DNA of 11,910 bases. Source: Pseudomonadota bacterium. Its GTDB lineage: Bacteria > Desulfobacterota > Anaeroferrophillalia > Anaeroferrophillales > Tharpellaceae. The position numbers and the translations under genes were made by a program. The notes beneath the pieces were generated by a model. That model saw only the letters and a program-made list of their open reading frames with translations. It searched no databases and was not told the origin of the DNA. This document shows positions 1 to 6,978 of this stretch, piece by piece (the stretch's first letter is position 1; every line of letters begins with the position of its first letter). The stretch is from contig WFRP01000163.1 of NCBI GenBank assembly GCA_015486505.1, positions 1-11,910 on the forward strand, read 5' to 3'.

Positions 1-1299
1 ACCGGCAGCGCCACGGCCGAGAGCGGGATTGTCCTGTCAACCGCCAAGCTCAATGAACCTGAGATTGAAATCAACCGGGAAGCTAAACTGGTCGTAAGCC
101 CGGTCAATATTATCCTTGAAGATCTGCGCGATAAAATTCTGGCAGAAACCGGCAAAACCCTGCACTACCCGGTTGATCCGACCAGCCGGGGGGACGCCTG
201 GGTCGGCGGCACCATCGCCTGTAACGCCTCCGGATTTACTCCCGGCGAGATCGGCGCGACCCGGGACTGGGTTAAAGGTCTTGACATTATTTTTCCGAAC
301 GGCCTGAAAATTAAAGCTGAGCGCGGCCGGTATGTATCGGAAAACGGAGAGTTTATCTTAAACGACGGTGAGCAGAAAATTTGCTGGCCGGTACCGACCT
401 ATCCCCGGCCGCAGATAAAAAATGCCAGCGGGCCCTTTTCCTCTCCGGACGGCGCTATTGATCTTGTCGATATGTTTATCGGCAGTGAAGGTCTTTTCGG
501 CCTGGTCAGCGGCTGTACCTTAAAACTCAGCCCGCGCCCAAAAGAATACATTGATCTCTTCTTTTCCCTCCCGGGAGAAAAACAGGCCCTGGCCTTCTAC
601 AACTATATGGAAAAAGAACTTAAATCCGATTTCAGCAGCTTGAGCGCGTTCGAATATTTCGGGGTTAACGCCATAAATTATATGGATCACAGAGAACGCC
701 TCTTTTACGGCGACAACCAGGTTGCCATCTACCTGCAGATTCCGGTGAGCGCCGAAAAGAATCTCGATCAGGAGATCGAAATCTGGTTCCAGCGCCTGCT
801 CGATTCCGCCTGCGACGTAGAGCCCGAAGCCGTAATCCTGCTCGATAATGAACCTAAACGGCGGATGTTTATGGAATCACGTCATTCAATGCCGGCCAAC
901 GCCCTTGAGGTTATCCAGCAGCACGGCACCTACACCATTATGACTGACACCGTGGTCCCGCCGGAGAATTTTGCCGAGTTCCTTAACTACGCCCACACCC
1001 TTCTCAAAGAAGAGGGGGTTGCCTATCTCTCATTCGGCCACTTCGGCGACTGTCATCTCCATTTCACCCTGCTCCCGGACCGGAAAGGGCTACAAAAGGC
1101 AACTGATATTTACGACCTTTTCATCAGCAAAACTGTCGCTTTAAACGGGGTTTATTCCGGCGAACACGGCACCGGCAAGCGCAAACGTAAAGATTTTCTC
1201 GCGCTCTACAATCAGGCCGCCATCGACCAGCTTAAAGCCTGCAAAGCCGCGATTGATCCCGATTTTCTCATCAACCGGGGCAATGTTTTCGTCGTATAG
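1..1299 (+). CDS. FAD-binding oxidase, GlcD / D-lactate dehydrogenase-like (5' end outside window)
   Basis: The reading frame is open from base 1 to a TAG at 1297-1299, so the N-terminus and start codon lie outside the window; about 432 codons are visible. The first ~160 residues look like the end of a PCMH-type FAD-binding domain, with a GGTIACNASG segment matching the usual 'GGniatnagG' region and GSEGLFG further on. The rest matches the FAD-linked oxidase C-terminal domain: GHFGDCHLHF corresponds to the family's GHxGDgnlH metal/substrate motif and SGEHGTGKRK to sGEHGiG. Family members oxidise 2-hydroxy acids such as D-lactate or glycolate at the membrane and pass electrons to quinones or partner Fe-S proteins. 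The substrate cannot be read from the sequence. The gene converges on the glycosyltransferase gene, 72 bp away, with no clear terminator between them. Confidence 0.88.
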   Translation, partial: TGSATAESGIVLSTAKLNEPEIEINREAKLVVSPVNIILEDLRDKILAETGKTLHYPVDPTSRGDAWVGGTIACNASGFTPGEIGATRDWVKGLDIIFPNGLKIKAERGRYVSENGEFILNDGEQKICWPVPTYPRPQIKNASGPFSSPDGAIDLVDMFIGSEGLFGLVSGCTLKLSPRPKEYIDLFFSLPGEKQALAFYNYMEKELKSDFSSLSAFEYFGVNAINYMDHRERLFYGDNQVAIYLQIPVSAEKNLDQEIEIWFQRLLDSACDVEPEAVILLDNEPKRRMFMESRHSMPANALEVIQQHGTYTIMTDTVVPPENFAEFLNYAHTLLKEEGVAYLSFGHFGDCHLHFTLLPDRKGLQKATDIYDLFISKTVALNGVYSGEHGTGKRKRKDFLALYNQAAIDQLKACKAAIDPDFLINRGNVFVV

Positions 1300-1371
1300 C
1301 CGTATAAAAACTACATATATTCAAACCGATTGTGGTAACGGACAACCTGCCGGATCTGAAAAGACGCTAAA

Positions 1372-2958
1372 TCATTGCTCAGGGGCGACAAAAAGAATGT
1401 ACAAATCTTTTTTTGCTCTATTCCTGTGGTTGGGAATATGAGCAATTCTTATCGGCTGCCCGAACCTGCCTATGACTTCGTCCAAAGCTGCCGCACCGGT
1501 GACAACCGCTTTGAACCCTGATTTAATATCAGATTTTGCACCGCACCGGGCTAATACACGGTTAAAATAAAAGTCAAGCGCCCTGATACGGGCCCCGCAA
1601 ATCAGGATATCCTGCGCGGCCAGGTCTTCTTTTTGAAGAACCTCATACACTTGCAATTCATCTGATACCCTGCGATCACCTGCCGTTCTGATCAGGTCGA
1701 CGGTAATGATACTTAAGGCGCAAAAGGTACATATCAGAATTACTTCATCCTTTAATAATCTATGTATGAAAAAAAATGCTCCCGCCCCCGTCAGGGATAA
1801 AAAAAGGGGCTTCCAGGACCAGCCCCCGTAAATCTCCAGGCCCACAGGAACGACAATACAGACAAGAAAAGCCATTATCGCTGCGCTGGTGTTATTGTAC
1901 CTGAACTTTCCCTGATATAATGACAAAGTATCTGATAGCTTTTCCGTGCCCCAGGCTGTCAGTATGGATAAGGGAAGAAACATAGGTAAAAGATATCTGT
2001 GGTTCTTTCCGCCTGTGAGATGGAGGATAAAAAAGTATACTACAGCCCAGACCAGACAAAAAGAGAGCCTCGGATTGTCCTTTAGTGCCGTCCGGGATCG
2101 CCACAGGATGGGGATGGAAATGAGCAAAAAAACTGATCCCGGAAAATATTTCAGAAATAATTCAGGAAAATAATAAAATGGTCCGGCCCTTCTTGTAAAA
2201 ATAGTCGTTGTCCTTAACAATTCCAGATACTGAGCAAAATTCGGGTGCCGGATAAGAAGGACAATCCAGGGAAGAGAGGCGATTAGAAGAACCGGTGAAG
2301 TCGCTAACAGGATCTTGTAGCCCACATTCCGATCTTTGCGGACGACAAGGTAGATGCCCATAATCACCAGGACCAGCAGAGCTGCGGGTCCTTTGACCAG
2401 AAATGCGCAAGCCAGCAAAAACCAGAAAAAAATATACCAGATGATTTTATTGCGCCTCCGGGGGGTTTCGTATCCCATGTAAAAAGAGAGAAGACTAAGT
2501 GAAAAAATGATGCTGTATTCGATATCATTGCGAGCGGTTCTGGCATAATATGAAAAACCGTAAGAGACAAGCAGGAACAGGGCTGCGTAAATCCCTATCC
2601 TGGGGTGATCTTTTTCAACCCCCAGACCGAAATATAAAATCGCCCAGACTCCAAAAAGGCCAAACAAGGCCGCCGGGAACCGTGCCGCCATAGGATTAAT
2701 GCCGAACAGACGGTATGACAAGGCTATGTTCCAGGTATGGAGTGGAGGTTTGTCTACATAAATCTTCCCCTGATTGTGCATCATGACCCAGTCGCCAGTC
2801 TCCAGGATCTCCCTTGCGATCTCTGAGAACACGGGGTTATCATGATTTTCAATGGACCTTCCGCCAAGATTGAAAAACAATAAAATTAAGGAAAACAGAA
2901 CAATGAATCCCAATATCCGGCGAAGGTTTTGTTTGGATTGAAGCTGTTTATCAGGCAT
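1372..2958 (-). CDS. ArnT/PMT-like membrane glycosyltransferase (GT39/GT83 family)
   Basis: The 528-residue protein is a polytopic inner-membrane protein. After a first membrane segment (about residues 14-31) it has the large periplasmic-loop signature of polyprenyl-phosphate-sugar glycosyltransferases: H39-D40-N41 followed by FSEIAREILETGDWV, then VDKPP at 68-72. The family usually has Asp-Glu where this has Asp-Asn, with a nearby conserved Glu still present (E46). Later segments include AFLVKGPAALLVL and a GGKNHRYLLPMFLP stretch, both characteristic of this family. It probably transfers a sugar from an undecaprenyl-phosphate carrier to a lipid or protein acceptor in the periplasm; donor and acceptor are unknown. 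The ATG at 2958 has an in-frame TAA 15 bases upstream and no convincing Shine-Dalgarno sequence. It lies 132 bp downstream of the phosphoesterase gene on the same strand and may be the last gene of that unit. Confidence 0.88.
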   Translation of the reverse strand: MPDKQLQSKQNLRRILGFIVLFSLILLFFNLGGRSIENHDNPVFSEIAREILETGDWVMMHNQGKIYVDKPPLHTWNIALSYRLFGINPMAARFPAALFGLFGVWAILYFGLGVEKDHPRIGIYAALFLLVSYGFSYYARTARNDIEYSIIFSLSLLSFYMGYETPRRRNKIIWYIFFWFLLACAFLVKGPAALLVLVIMGIYLVVRKDRNVGYKILLATSPVLLIASLPWIVLLIRHPNFAQYLELLRTTTIFTRRAGPFYYFPELFLKYFPGSVFLLISIPILWRSRTALKDNPRLSFCLVWAVVYFFILHLTGGKNHRYLLPMFLPLSILTAWGTEKLSDTLSLYQGKFRYNNTSAAIMAFLVCIVVPVGLEIYGGWSWKPLFLSLTGAGAFFFIHRLLKDEVILICTFCALSIITVDLIRTAGDRRVSDELQVYEVLQKEDLAAQDILICGARIRALDFYFNRVLARCGAKSDIKSGFKAVVTGAAALDEVIGRFGQPIRIAHIPNHRNRAKKDLYILFVAPEQ

Positions 2959-3082
2959 ATTGAGTCGTTGGGTTTAAGGATGTTTTCTCCAGCATCTGTG
3001 CAGCTATGCTCATGCTCAGCAATGGGGTCATCTATGATAAAATAAAGTCAAGTGGGAACCGATGCGAACAGCTATACGGATA

Positions 3083-3112
3083 GGCCGGTCTTATTGATCG
3101 GCCCTTCTTTTT
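3083..3112 (+). terminator. Hairpin plus T-run, plus-strand orientation
   Basis: GGCCGGTC (3083-3090) pairs with GATCGGCC (3096-3103), eight pairs including one G-U, around a TTATT loop, followed by CTTCTTTTTTTC. This has the shape of an intrinsic terminator for plus-strand transcripts. It overlaps the stop and last codons of the minus-strand phosphoesterase gene, and no plus-strand gene ends here. It could end antisense read-through from the FAD oxidase gene, or the T-run may simply reflect Lys codons on the other strand. Confidence 0.4.
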
Positions 3113-4161
3113 TTCATCCTTACAAAGCGATAACTCACAGGGTTCGGGGCAGAGTCATCACCCTTTTCCTCGCCGGGCAGGCGGTTCACTCTCCATAAAA
3201 AAACCAGTATCACCAGGGATAGTAAACAGTTACAAAGCAGCAAAATTTCTGGCCATTCATTCCTTATAATCTGAGTTGTATTGTCAATTATTTTTAACAG
3301 AAAGTTATTATCTCTAATGGAGACGGGAATGACCCGTATTCTATCCGGTGTGATATATACTTTCAGATAATGATAGAAACCATGTTGCAATCCCTTTGAC
3401 ATAAGCCGCCCGCCGCCACCGCCGGTGATTGTCAGCCGTATCCCGGCCCAGTAGTCCTGGAAAAAAGCGTGAATATGGCCGGCAAATATGTGTTCAATCG
3501 GAGCCTTTTTCAGATATTTTTTCAGATTATTCACGACCCTGTCATCCAGGCAATGCTTTTTCCCCGGCCGGGGATCAATCGGGGGAATGTGCATAATGAT
3601 TATTACCGGTAATTCAGGGTCATTTTTTTTCAAGACAGTTTTTAACCATTGCAATTCACTTTGAGGCAGTCCGGTAACGTCATTCAGACAAATCCAAAGC
3701 CGGCCGGACAATTTAAATGTATAATGCGAGGAACCAAAGACATTTTCAAAAATTTTGGTTGAATTTTTACTGATGTCATGATTGCCGACTATCGGCAGGA
3801 ATGGTTTGTTGCAGGTTTTTCGAATAATCTCACAGACATCTCTGTACTCCTCCGGTTTATTGTTTTGCACCAAGTCGCCGGTGTGAATGACCGCTTCTAT
3901 TTCGGGATCTATTTGACAGCGATTGAGAATGTCGGCAAAGGTTCCGGTAAAATTTTTATTGTCACCAAAGATGGCAATGCAGACTTCCTTCCTGGTAGCC
4001 AACGGCTTTATTCTGGCAATGGAGTCATTGACATTCAGCATTGTGACAGGAGACAACATTTCACGGATTTCGATGCCGGCGAGTATGATGCTAGAGACAA
4101 TCAGTACGGCTATGAGAAACCTTTTAACCGGAAGCTGTCGGTGTAGTTTTTGACGATCCAA
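3091..4161 (-). CDS. Membrane-anchored calcineurin-like metallophosphoesterase
   Basis: The 356-residue protein carries the dimetal phosphoesterase motifs in order: FGDNKN (D67), TGDLVQN (D96), GNHD (126-129), MHIPP (H191) and GHIH (H229, H231). In the first motif the usual DxH is DxN (N69), a change seen in some subfamilies. TITGGGGGR after GHIH is typical of the fold. Hydrophobic segments at about 15-31 and 305-323 flank the catalytic domain, so it is probably anchored at both ends; the side of the membrane it faces is not certain. The substrate is unknown: a phospholipid, lipid-linked pyrophosphate or nucleotide are all possible. The start is TTG at 4161, preceded by AGGT at a spacing of about 6; the next Met (residue 34) would remove the first membrane segment. 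It follows the ABC ATPase gene after 32 bp, suggesting cotranscription. Confidence 0.88.
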   Translation of the reverse strand: MDRQKLHRQLPVKRFLIAVLIVSSIILAGIEIREMLSPVTMLNVNDSIARIKPLATRKEVCIAIFGDNKNFTGTFADILNRCQIDPEIEAVIHTGDLVQNNKPEEYRDVCEIIRKTCNKPFLPIVGNHDISKNSTKIFENVFGSSHYTFKLSGRLWICLNDVTGLPQSELQWLKTVLKKNDPELPVIIIMHIPPIDPRPGKKHCLDDRVVNNLKKYLKKAPIEHIFAGHIHAFFQDYWAGIRLTITGGGGGRLMSKGLQHGFYHYLKVYITPDRIRVIPVSIRDNNFLLKIIDNTTQIIRNEWPEILLLCNCLLSLVILVFLWRVNRLPGEEKGDDSAPNPVSYRFVRMKKRRADQ

Positions 4162-4193
4162 AGTTTACCTGCAACTCAATCTTTACTGGTTTT

Positions 4194-5129
4194 TCAGTTA
4201 TATGAATGGTGTTTTATTACTGCAGTTCCCCCAGTATATTTAAGATAGAGGCTTTCAAGATAATTTTCATAGTTGGTGAAATCAGTAAGAGGGATAGTTC
4301 GGAGTATCATACGGGAGGTGAGCATCCCGTATGATCCCTCATCTTCCAGGGTAATCCGGATCAAGCCCTTTCCCGGCTGAATCAAACACTCATCGGAAAG
4401 TCCGGCAAAGATATTTTCCTTGATCTCCTGAGGTAAACAAAATTGCTGATTTTTTGATGTATGTTTTCCATTGCCTCGCAATATTCCCTGATACTGAAAT
4501 TTGCCTTGATGAAGGATGCCGATGCGATTGCAGAGTTGCCCCACGTCATCCAGAATATGAGTCGATAAAACTATGGTTATTTGCATTTCTTTATTCAACC
4601 TTTTCAGAAGTGCATAGATATTACGACGACCTTTGGGGTCCAGGCTGTTTGCCGGTTCATCGAGAAAGATGATTTCAGGATCATTGACCAGAGTGCGCGC
4701 AATTTCAAGGCGTTGCCTCATCTCTCTGGAAAAATTTTGAATTGTTCGATGATCATCTGGTGACAGGCCAACCATCTCTAAAAGTGTTTTGACTTTATGT
4801 TTATCAAGACTGTCCCCGAATGAAGCAGCAAAACAGGATAAATATTCATCTGTATGCATACAACCGTAGAGTCCTTGGGATTCAGGAAGCATATTTATTC
4901 TTTGCCTTAAATCAGAGGTTTGCATATCGACGTCAAAACCCAGAATTTTGACTTTGCCACTATCAGCGGCTGTCAGGCCGGAAAGAATACGCAAAGTAGT
5001 CGTTTTACCGGAACCATTGGGACCGAGAAAGCCAAAGATATCTCCCTTACGAACGGTCATTGAGAAATCGCGCAATACTTCTTTTTCATGAAACGACTTT
5101 TTCAAGTGTTCAACTTCAATAACATTCAT
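4194..5129 (-). CDS. ABC transporter ATP-binding protein with degenerate signature motif
   Basis: This 311-residue cytoplasmic ATPase resembles the ABC-2/NatA-type exporters. Walker A is GPNGSGKT (36-43), Walker B IIFLDE (153-158) and the switch His H191. The Q-loop region reads LPESQGLY, as in CcmA/NatA relatives. The ABC signature, normally LSGGQ or LSGGM followed by QR, reads FSREMRQR here (133-140); both glycines are replaced, the second by Glu. The ~100-residue C-terminal extension is unassigned. No permease gene is visible beside it, so its membrane partner is elsewhere or lost. I chose the ATG at 5129 because AAGGAG lies 8 bases upstream; the same frame extends to 5252 but has no comparable site and adds residues unlike the family. 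A response-regulator-like box lies about 320 bp upstream on the same strand. Confidence 0.88.
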   Translation of the reverse strand: MNVIEVEHLKKSFHEKEVLRDFSMTVRKGDIFGFLGPNGSGKTTTLRILSGLTAADSGKVKILGFDVDMQTSDLRQRINMLPESQGLYGCMHTDEYLSCFAASFGDSLDKHKVKTLLEMVGLSPDDHRTIQNFSREMRQRLEIARTLVNDPEIIFLDEPANSLDPKGRRNIYALLKRLNKEMQITIVLSTHILDDVGQLCNRIGILHQGKFQYQGILRGNGKHTSKNQQFCLPQEIKENIFAGLSDECLIQPGKGLIRITLEDEGSYGMLTSRMILRTIPLTDFTNYENYLESLYLKYTGGTAVIKHHSYN

Positions 5130-5211
5130 AGATAATTCTCCTTCATTCAACTTTCGTTCACCGATAATATGCCGGGACGCGCACTTGCCGGTGGACCTGG
5201 TTGCTACTCTT

Positions 5212-5334
5212 TCATTTTTCCGCCTGAGATTTATGCATCTCATCTGTCGCACTACCTTCGTTTATGTGCGACCGCAACTTTATCGTCATCATTTGAGCCG
5301 GAAGATGGTTTCCAATAGAGTAAATTTCGTTCAT
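5212..5334 (-). CDS. Candidate 40-aa small protein upstream of the ABC ATPase gene
   Basis: The ORF begins with ATG at 5334 and ends with TGA at 5212-5214, giving 40 residues (MNEIYSIGNHLPAQMM...). AAGGA at 5343-5347 sits exactly 8 bases upstream, an ideal ribosome binding site. It has no membrane segment or signal peptide and I recognise no family. It lies between the candidate box and -10 element (5432-5463) and the ATPase gene, whose start is 82 bp beyond its stop, so it would be first in the ATPase transcript. It could be a true small protein, a leader peptide, or the remnant of a larger gene. The support is the ribosome binding site and position only. Confidence 0.35.
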   Translation of the reverse strand: MNEIYSIGNHLPAQMMTIKLRSHINEGSATDEMHKSQAEK

Positions 5335-5431
5335 AACAGGCATCCTTTGTTGCTATTGACAACGCTGCAATTGTGATTGGTTTTCGCTGACATACACTTA
5401 TTTGTAATGGGTGTATAGATCAATTGACAGT

Positions 5432-5463
5432 AGTCTACAGGTTAAAACTTAGAGTAGACTTAG
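5432..5463 (-). promoter_or_regulatory. Response-regulator-type box and -10 upstream of the ABC/phosphoesterase unit
   Basis: Read on the minus strand, 5463-5445 is CTAAGTCTACTCTAAGTTT: two CTAAG half-sites exactly 11 bp apart. It matches the arnT box at 16 of 19 positions and has the same orientation relative to its gene. Seven bases further is TAGACT (5437-5432), a passable -10 hexamer at the same spacing as in the arnT promoter. An 11-bp direct repeat next to the -10 is the usual layout for OmpR/PhoB/PmrA activators. I infer it as a site for the regulator encoded at 6316-6978. Confidence 0.6.
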
Positions 5464-5479
5464 AGAGGTTTCATTTATT

Positions 5480-5493
5480 GTAAAAATTTTTAC
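5480..5493. repeat. Perfect 14-bp AT-rich palindrome
   Basis: GTAAAAATTTTTAC is perfectly self-complementary and lies 16 bp upstream of the ABC-unit box. It could be an operator or an UP-like element, or chance in AT-rich sequence. No second copy was noticed. Confidence 0.3.
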
Positions 5494-5553
5494 CCCTTAA
5501 TATCGGTTAATTATAATTTTAATAAGCATTATCGGCACATTAACCACAGATAC

Positions 5554-5727
5554 ATTAGTACCTTACAGGTTATTTTCTGCACAAAAAACAAGATTTAATA
5601 GTCAGAAAATGTTCTGATAAGAGTACTTATTTGCGCCCAACGGAAGTGCCCTTGGGGTGCGACCAGCGGAAGTGCCCCTGGGTGCGGGCCGAAAACTTTC
5701 TTTTGGGTTGCGGGAGTCTGTTCCCGC
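5554..5727 (+). repeat. Structured interspersed repeat, copy A (long form)
   Basis: The unit starts ATTAGTACCTTACAGG and continues with an imperfect palindrome: outer arms AGTAC/GTACT and inner stem ATTTTCTG/CAGAAAAT. It ends in TTATTTGCG, followed by a GC-rich centre and a final TTGCGGGA...TTCCCGC hairpin. In this copy the centre contains CGGAAGTGCCC twice in tandem (5641 and 5667). Copy B follows without a gap. No ORF is carried. Confidence 0.8.
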
Positions 5728-5850
5728 ATTAGTACCTTACAGGTTATTTTCTGCACCAAAAAACAAGATTTAACAGTCAGAAAATGTTCTGATAAGAGTA
5801 CTTATTTGCGGGCCAAAAGCCCTGTTTGGGTTGCGGGATTTGTTCCCGCA
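5728..5850 (+). repeat. Structured interspersed repeat, copy B (short form)
   Basis: It is directly joined to copy A at ATTAGTACC. The long palindrome is nearly identical to copy A, but the CGGAAGTGCCC module is missing; its place is taken by a GGGC-caaaa-GCCC hairpin (5810-5822). The final TTGCGGGA...TTCCCGC hairpin is present. After it the sequence reads ATTAGTA and then diverges, so the start of a further unit is abandoned there. Confidence 0.8.
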
Positions 5851-6315
5851 TTAGTAGATAATCTGGGTTATTATTTTGCTGGCTTTTACGCTGGGAAACG
5901 GGGTTGGAGATTTGACATCAGAAGGGTTGGGGGCAAACTATGAAATAATACAAATTTGAGAAGTCAAGAAAAACTCAGAGTTTCGTTTAATCTGGAAGGT
6001 GAAATTCAAATTATCGTGCGAACACCTGATAAATACCATCTTTTCTTGCTTGTTCATCAAAACTTCATTCTCAATCTGGTAATAATTCTCGTAAAAAGCA
6101 TCCCAGACCGCTATGGCGGCCACATATATACAAGTAACGTGAGAGGAACTAAAACTGTGTTAATCTGCGTTCATCTGTGGTTTCTATTTTTTTGTTGAAC
6201 CACAGATGAACACGGATAGACACAGATAAAATTTTAATAATTTCAATTAGTTATAAAGCGTTATCTAGAAGCATGAGTATACTTTAGCTGGAGATAAAGA
6301 TCTGAGGTCAGTTAC
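5851..6315. other. Gene-poor region upstream of the response regulator gene
   Basis: No convincing gene is present. Short ORFs exist on both strands around 5938-6198, but they overlap each other, lack good ribosome binding sites and run into the inverted repeat at 6157-6223. No copy of the CTAA box is visible here, and I see no confident sigma-70 promoter, although the last 80 bp are AT-rich. Confidence 0.5.
6157..6223. repeat. Inverted repeat with ACCACAGATGAAC arms
   Basis: Arms 6157-6182 and 6198-6223 are 26 bp each, match at 22 positions and share an uninterrupted 14-bp core, GTTCATCTGTGGTT against its complement. The 15-bp loop is T-rich. I recall similar ACCACAGAT-type repeats from intergenic regions of diverse bacterial genomes. 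A partial half-copy, AACCACAGATA, lies at 5542-5552, directly before repeat copy A. Confidence 0.7.
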
Positions 6316-6978
6316 ATGAGAATTATTCTTGTCGAAGATGATCAACAAATTGGTCGGGCAGTACGTCAGGCCCTGAAAGATGAATCCTATGCACTTGATT
6401 GGGTGAGCGATGGGAATACGGCCCTGTCATCTTGTCAGATGCATGATTATGGGCTTATGTTACTGGACTTGAGTTTACCTGATACAGATGGTTTCGAGAT
6501 CTTGAGCTGGTTGCGTCGGGAAAACAAATATCTCCCGGTCATTATAATTACTGCCCGAGATTCAGTCGAAGAACGGATTCGGGGGCTGGATCTCGGAGCT
6601 GACGACTACTTGATGAAACCATTTGCCGTCAATGAGTTGCTGGCTCGTATTCGGGCCGTCATCCGACGTTATCAAGGGGTTGTCAGGCCGGTATTGAGCA
6701 ACGGTGTCTTAAGTCTTGATCCGGCCTCGCATGAAGCAAGCCGGGGTCAGTCAAACTATAGATTGTCGGCCCGGGAATACTCTCTGCTCCAGACTCTGCT
6801 TCTACAGCCCGGCACAATTTTATCACGAGATCAGTTGGAAGAGAGTATTTATGGTTGGAATGAAGAGGTTGAGAGTAATGCGGTAGAATTTATAATCTAT
6901 ACCCTGCGTAAAAAATTAGGCAAGGATGCTATTAAAAATGTGCGAGGTTTGGGGTGGATGGTGGCCAGAGAGCAGTAA
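6316..6978 (+). CDS. OmpR/PhoB-family response regulator (PmrA/QseB/TctD-like)
   Basis: The 220-residue protein has a receiver domain (about 1-115) with the acidic pair D8/D9, phospho-acceptor D51 in LLDLSLPD, T79 in IIITARD and K101 in MKPF. A winged-helix DNA-binding domain follows (about 125-218), with SAREYSLLQTLLLQPG and ending VRGLGWMV, as in the OmpR class. GAGG lies 8 bases before the ATG. It should be phosphorylated by the kinase encoded by the overlapping next gene and then bind direct-repeat sites with an 11-bp period. Three such sites occur in this window (5445-5463 minus, 8520-8538, 10432-10450). No matching site precedes its own gene, so autoregulation through this box is not evident. 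The neighbouring arnT favours a PmrA-like role, but the exact orthology is not settled. Confidence 0.93.
   Translation: MRIILVEDDQQIGRAVRQALKDESYALDWVSDGNTALSSCQMHDYGLMLLDLSLPDTDGFEILSWLRRENKYLPVIIITARDSVEERIRGLDLGADDYLMKPFAVNELLARIRAVIRRYQGVVRPVLSNGVLSLDPASHEASRGQSNYRLSAREYSLLQTLLLQPGTILSRDQLEESIYGWNEEVESNAVEFIIYTLRKKLGKDAIKNVRGLGWMVAREQ

Noticed and set aside
5130..5252. Upstream extension of the ABC ATPase start to 5252
   Set aside because: The ATG at 5129 has AAGGAG at ideal spacing and begins the typical family N-terminus. The extra 41 residues are charged and unlike the family.
5938..6198. Overlapping short ORFs on both strands upstream of the response regulator gene
   Set aside because: They lack convincing ribosome binding sites, overlap each other on opposite strands, and the plus-strand one runs through the inverted repeat. 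No family was recognised.
6224..6315. A CTAA-type autoregulatory box before the response regulator gene
   Set aside because: TTAG/CTAA motifs occur on both strands but never as an 11-bp direct pair.
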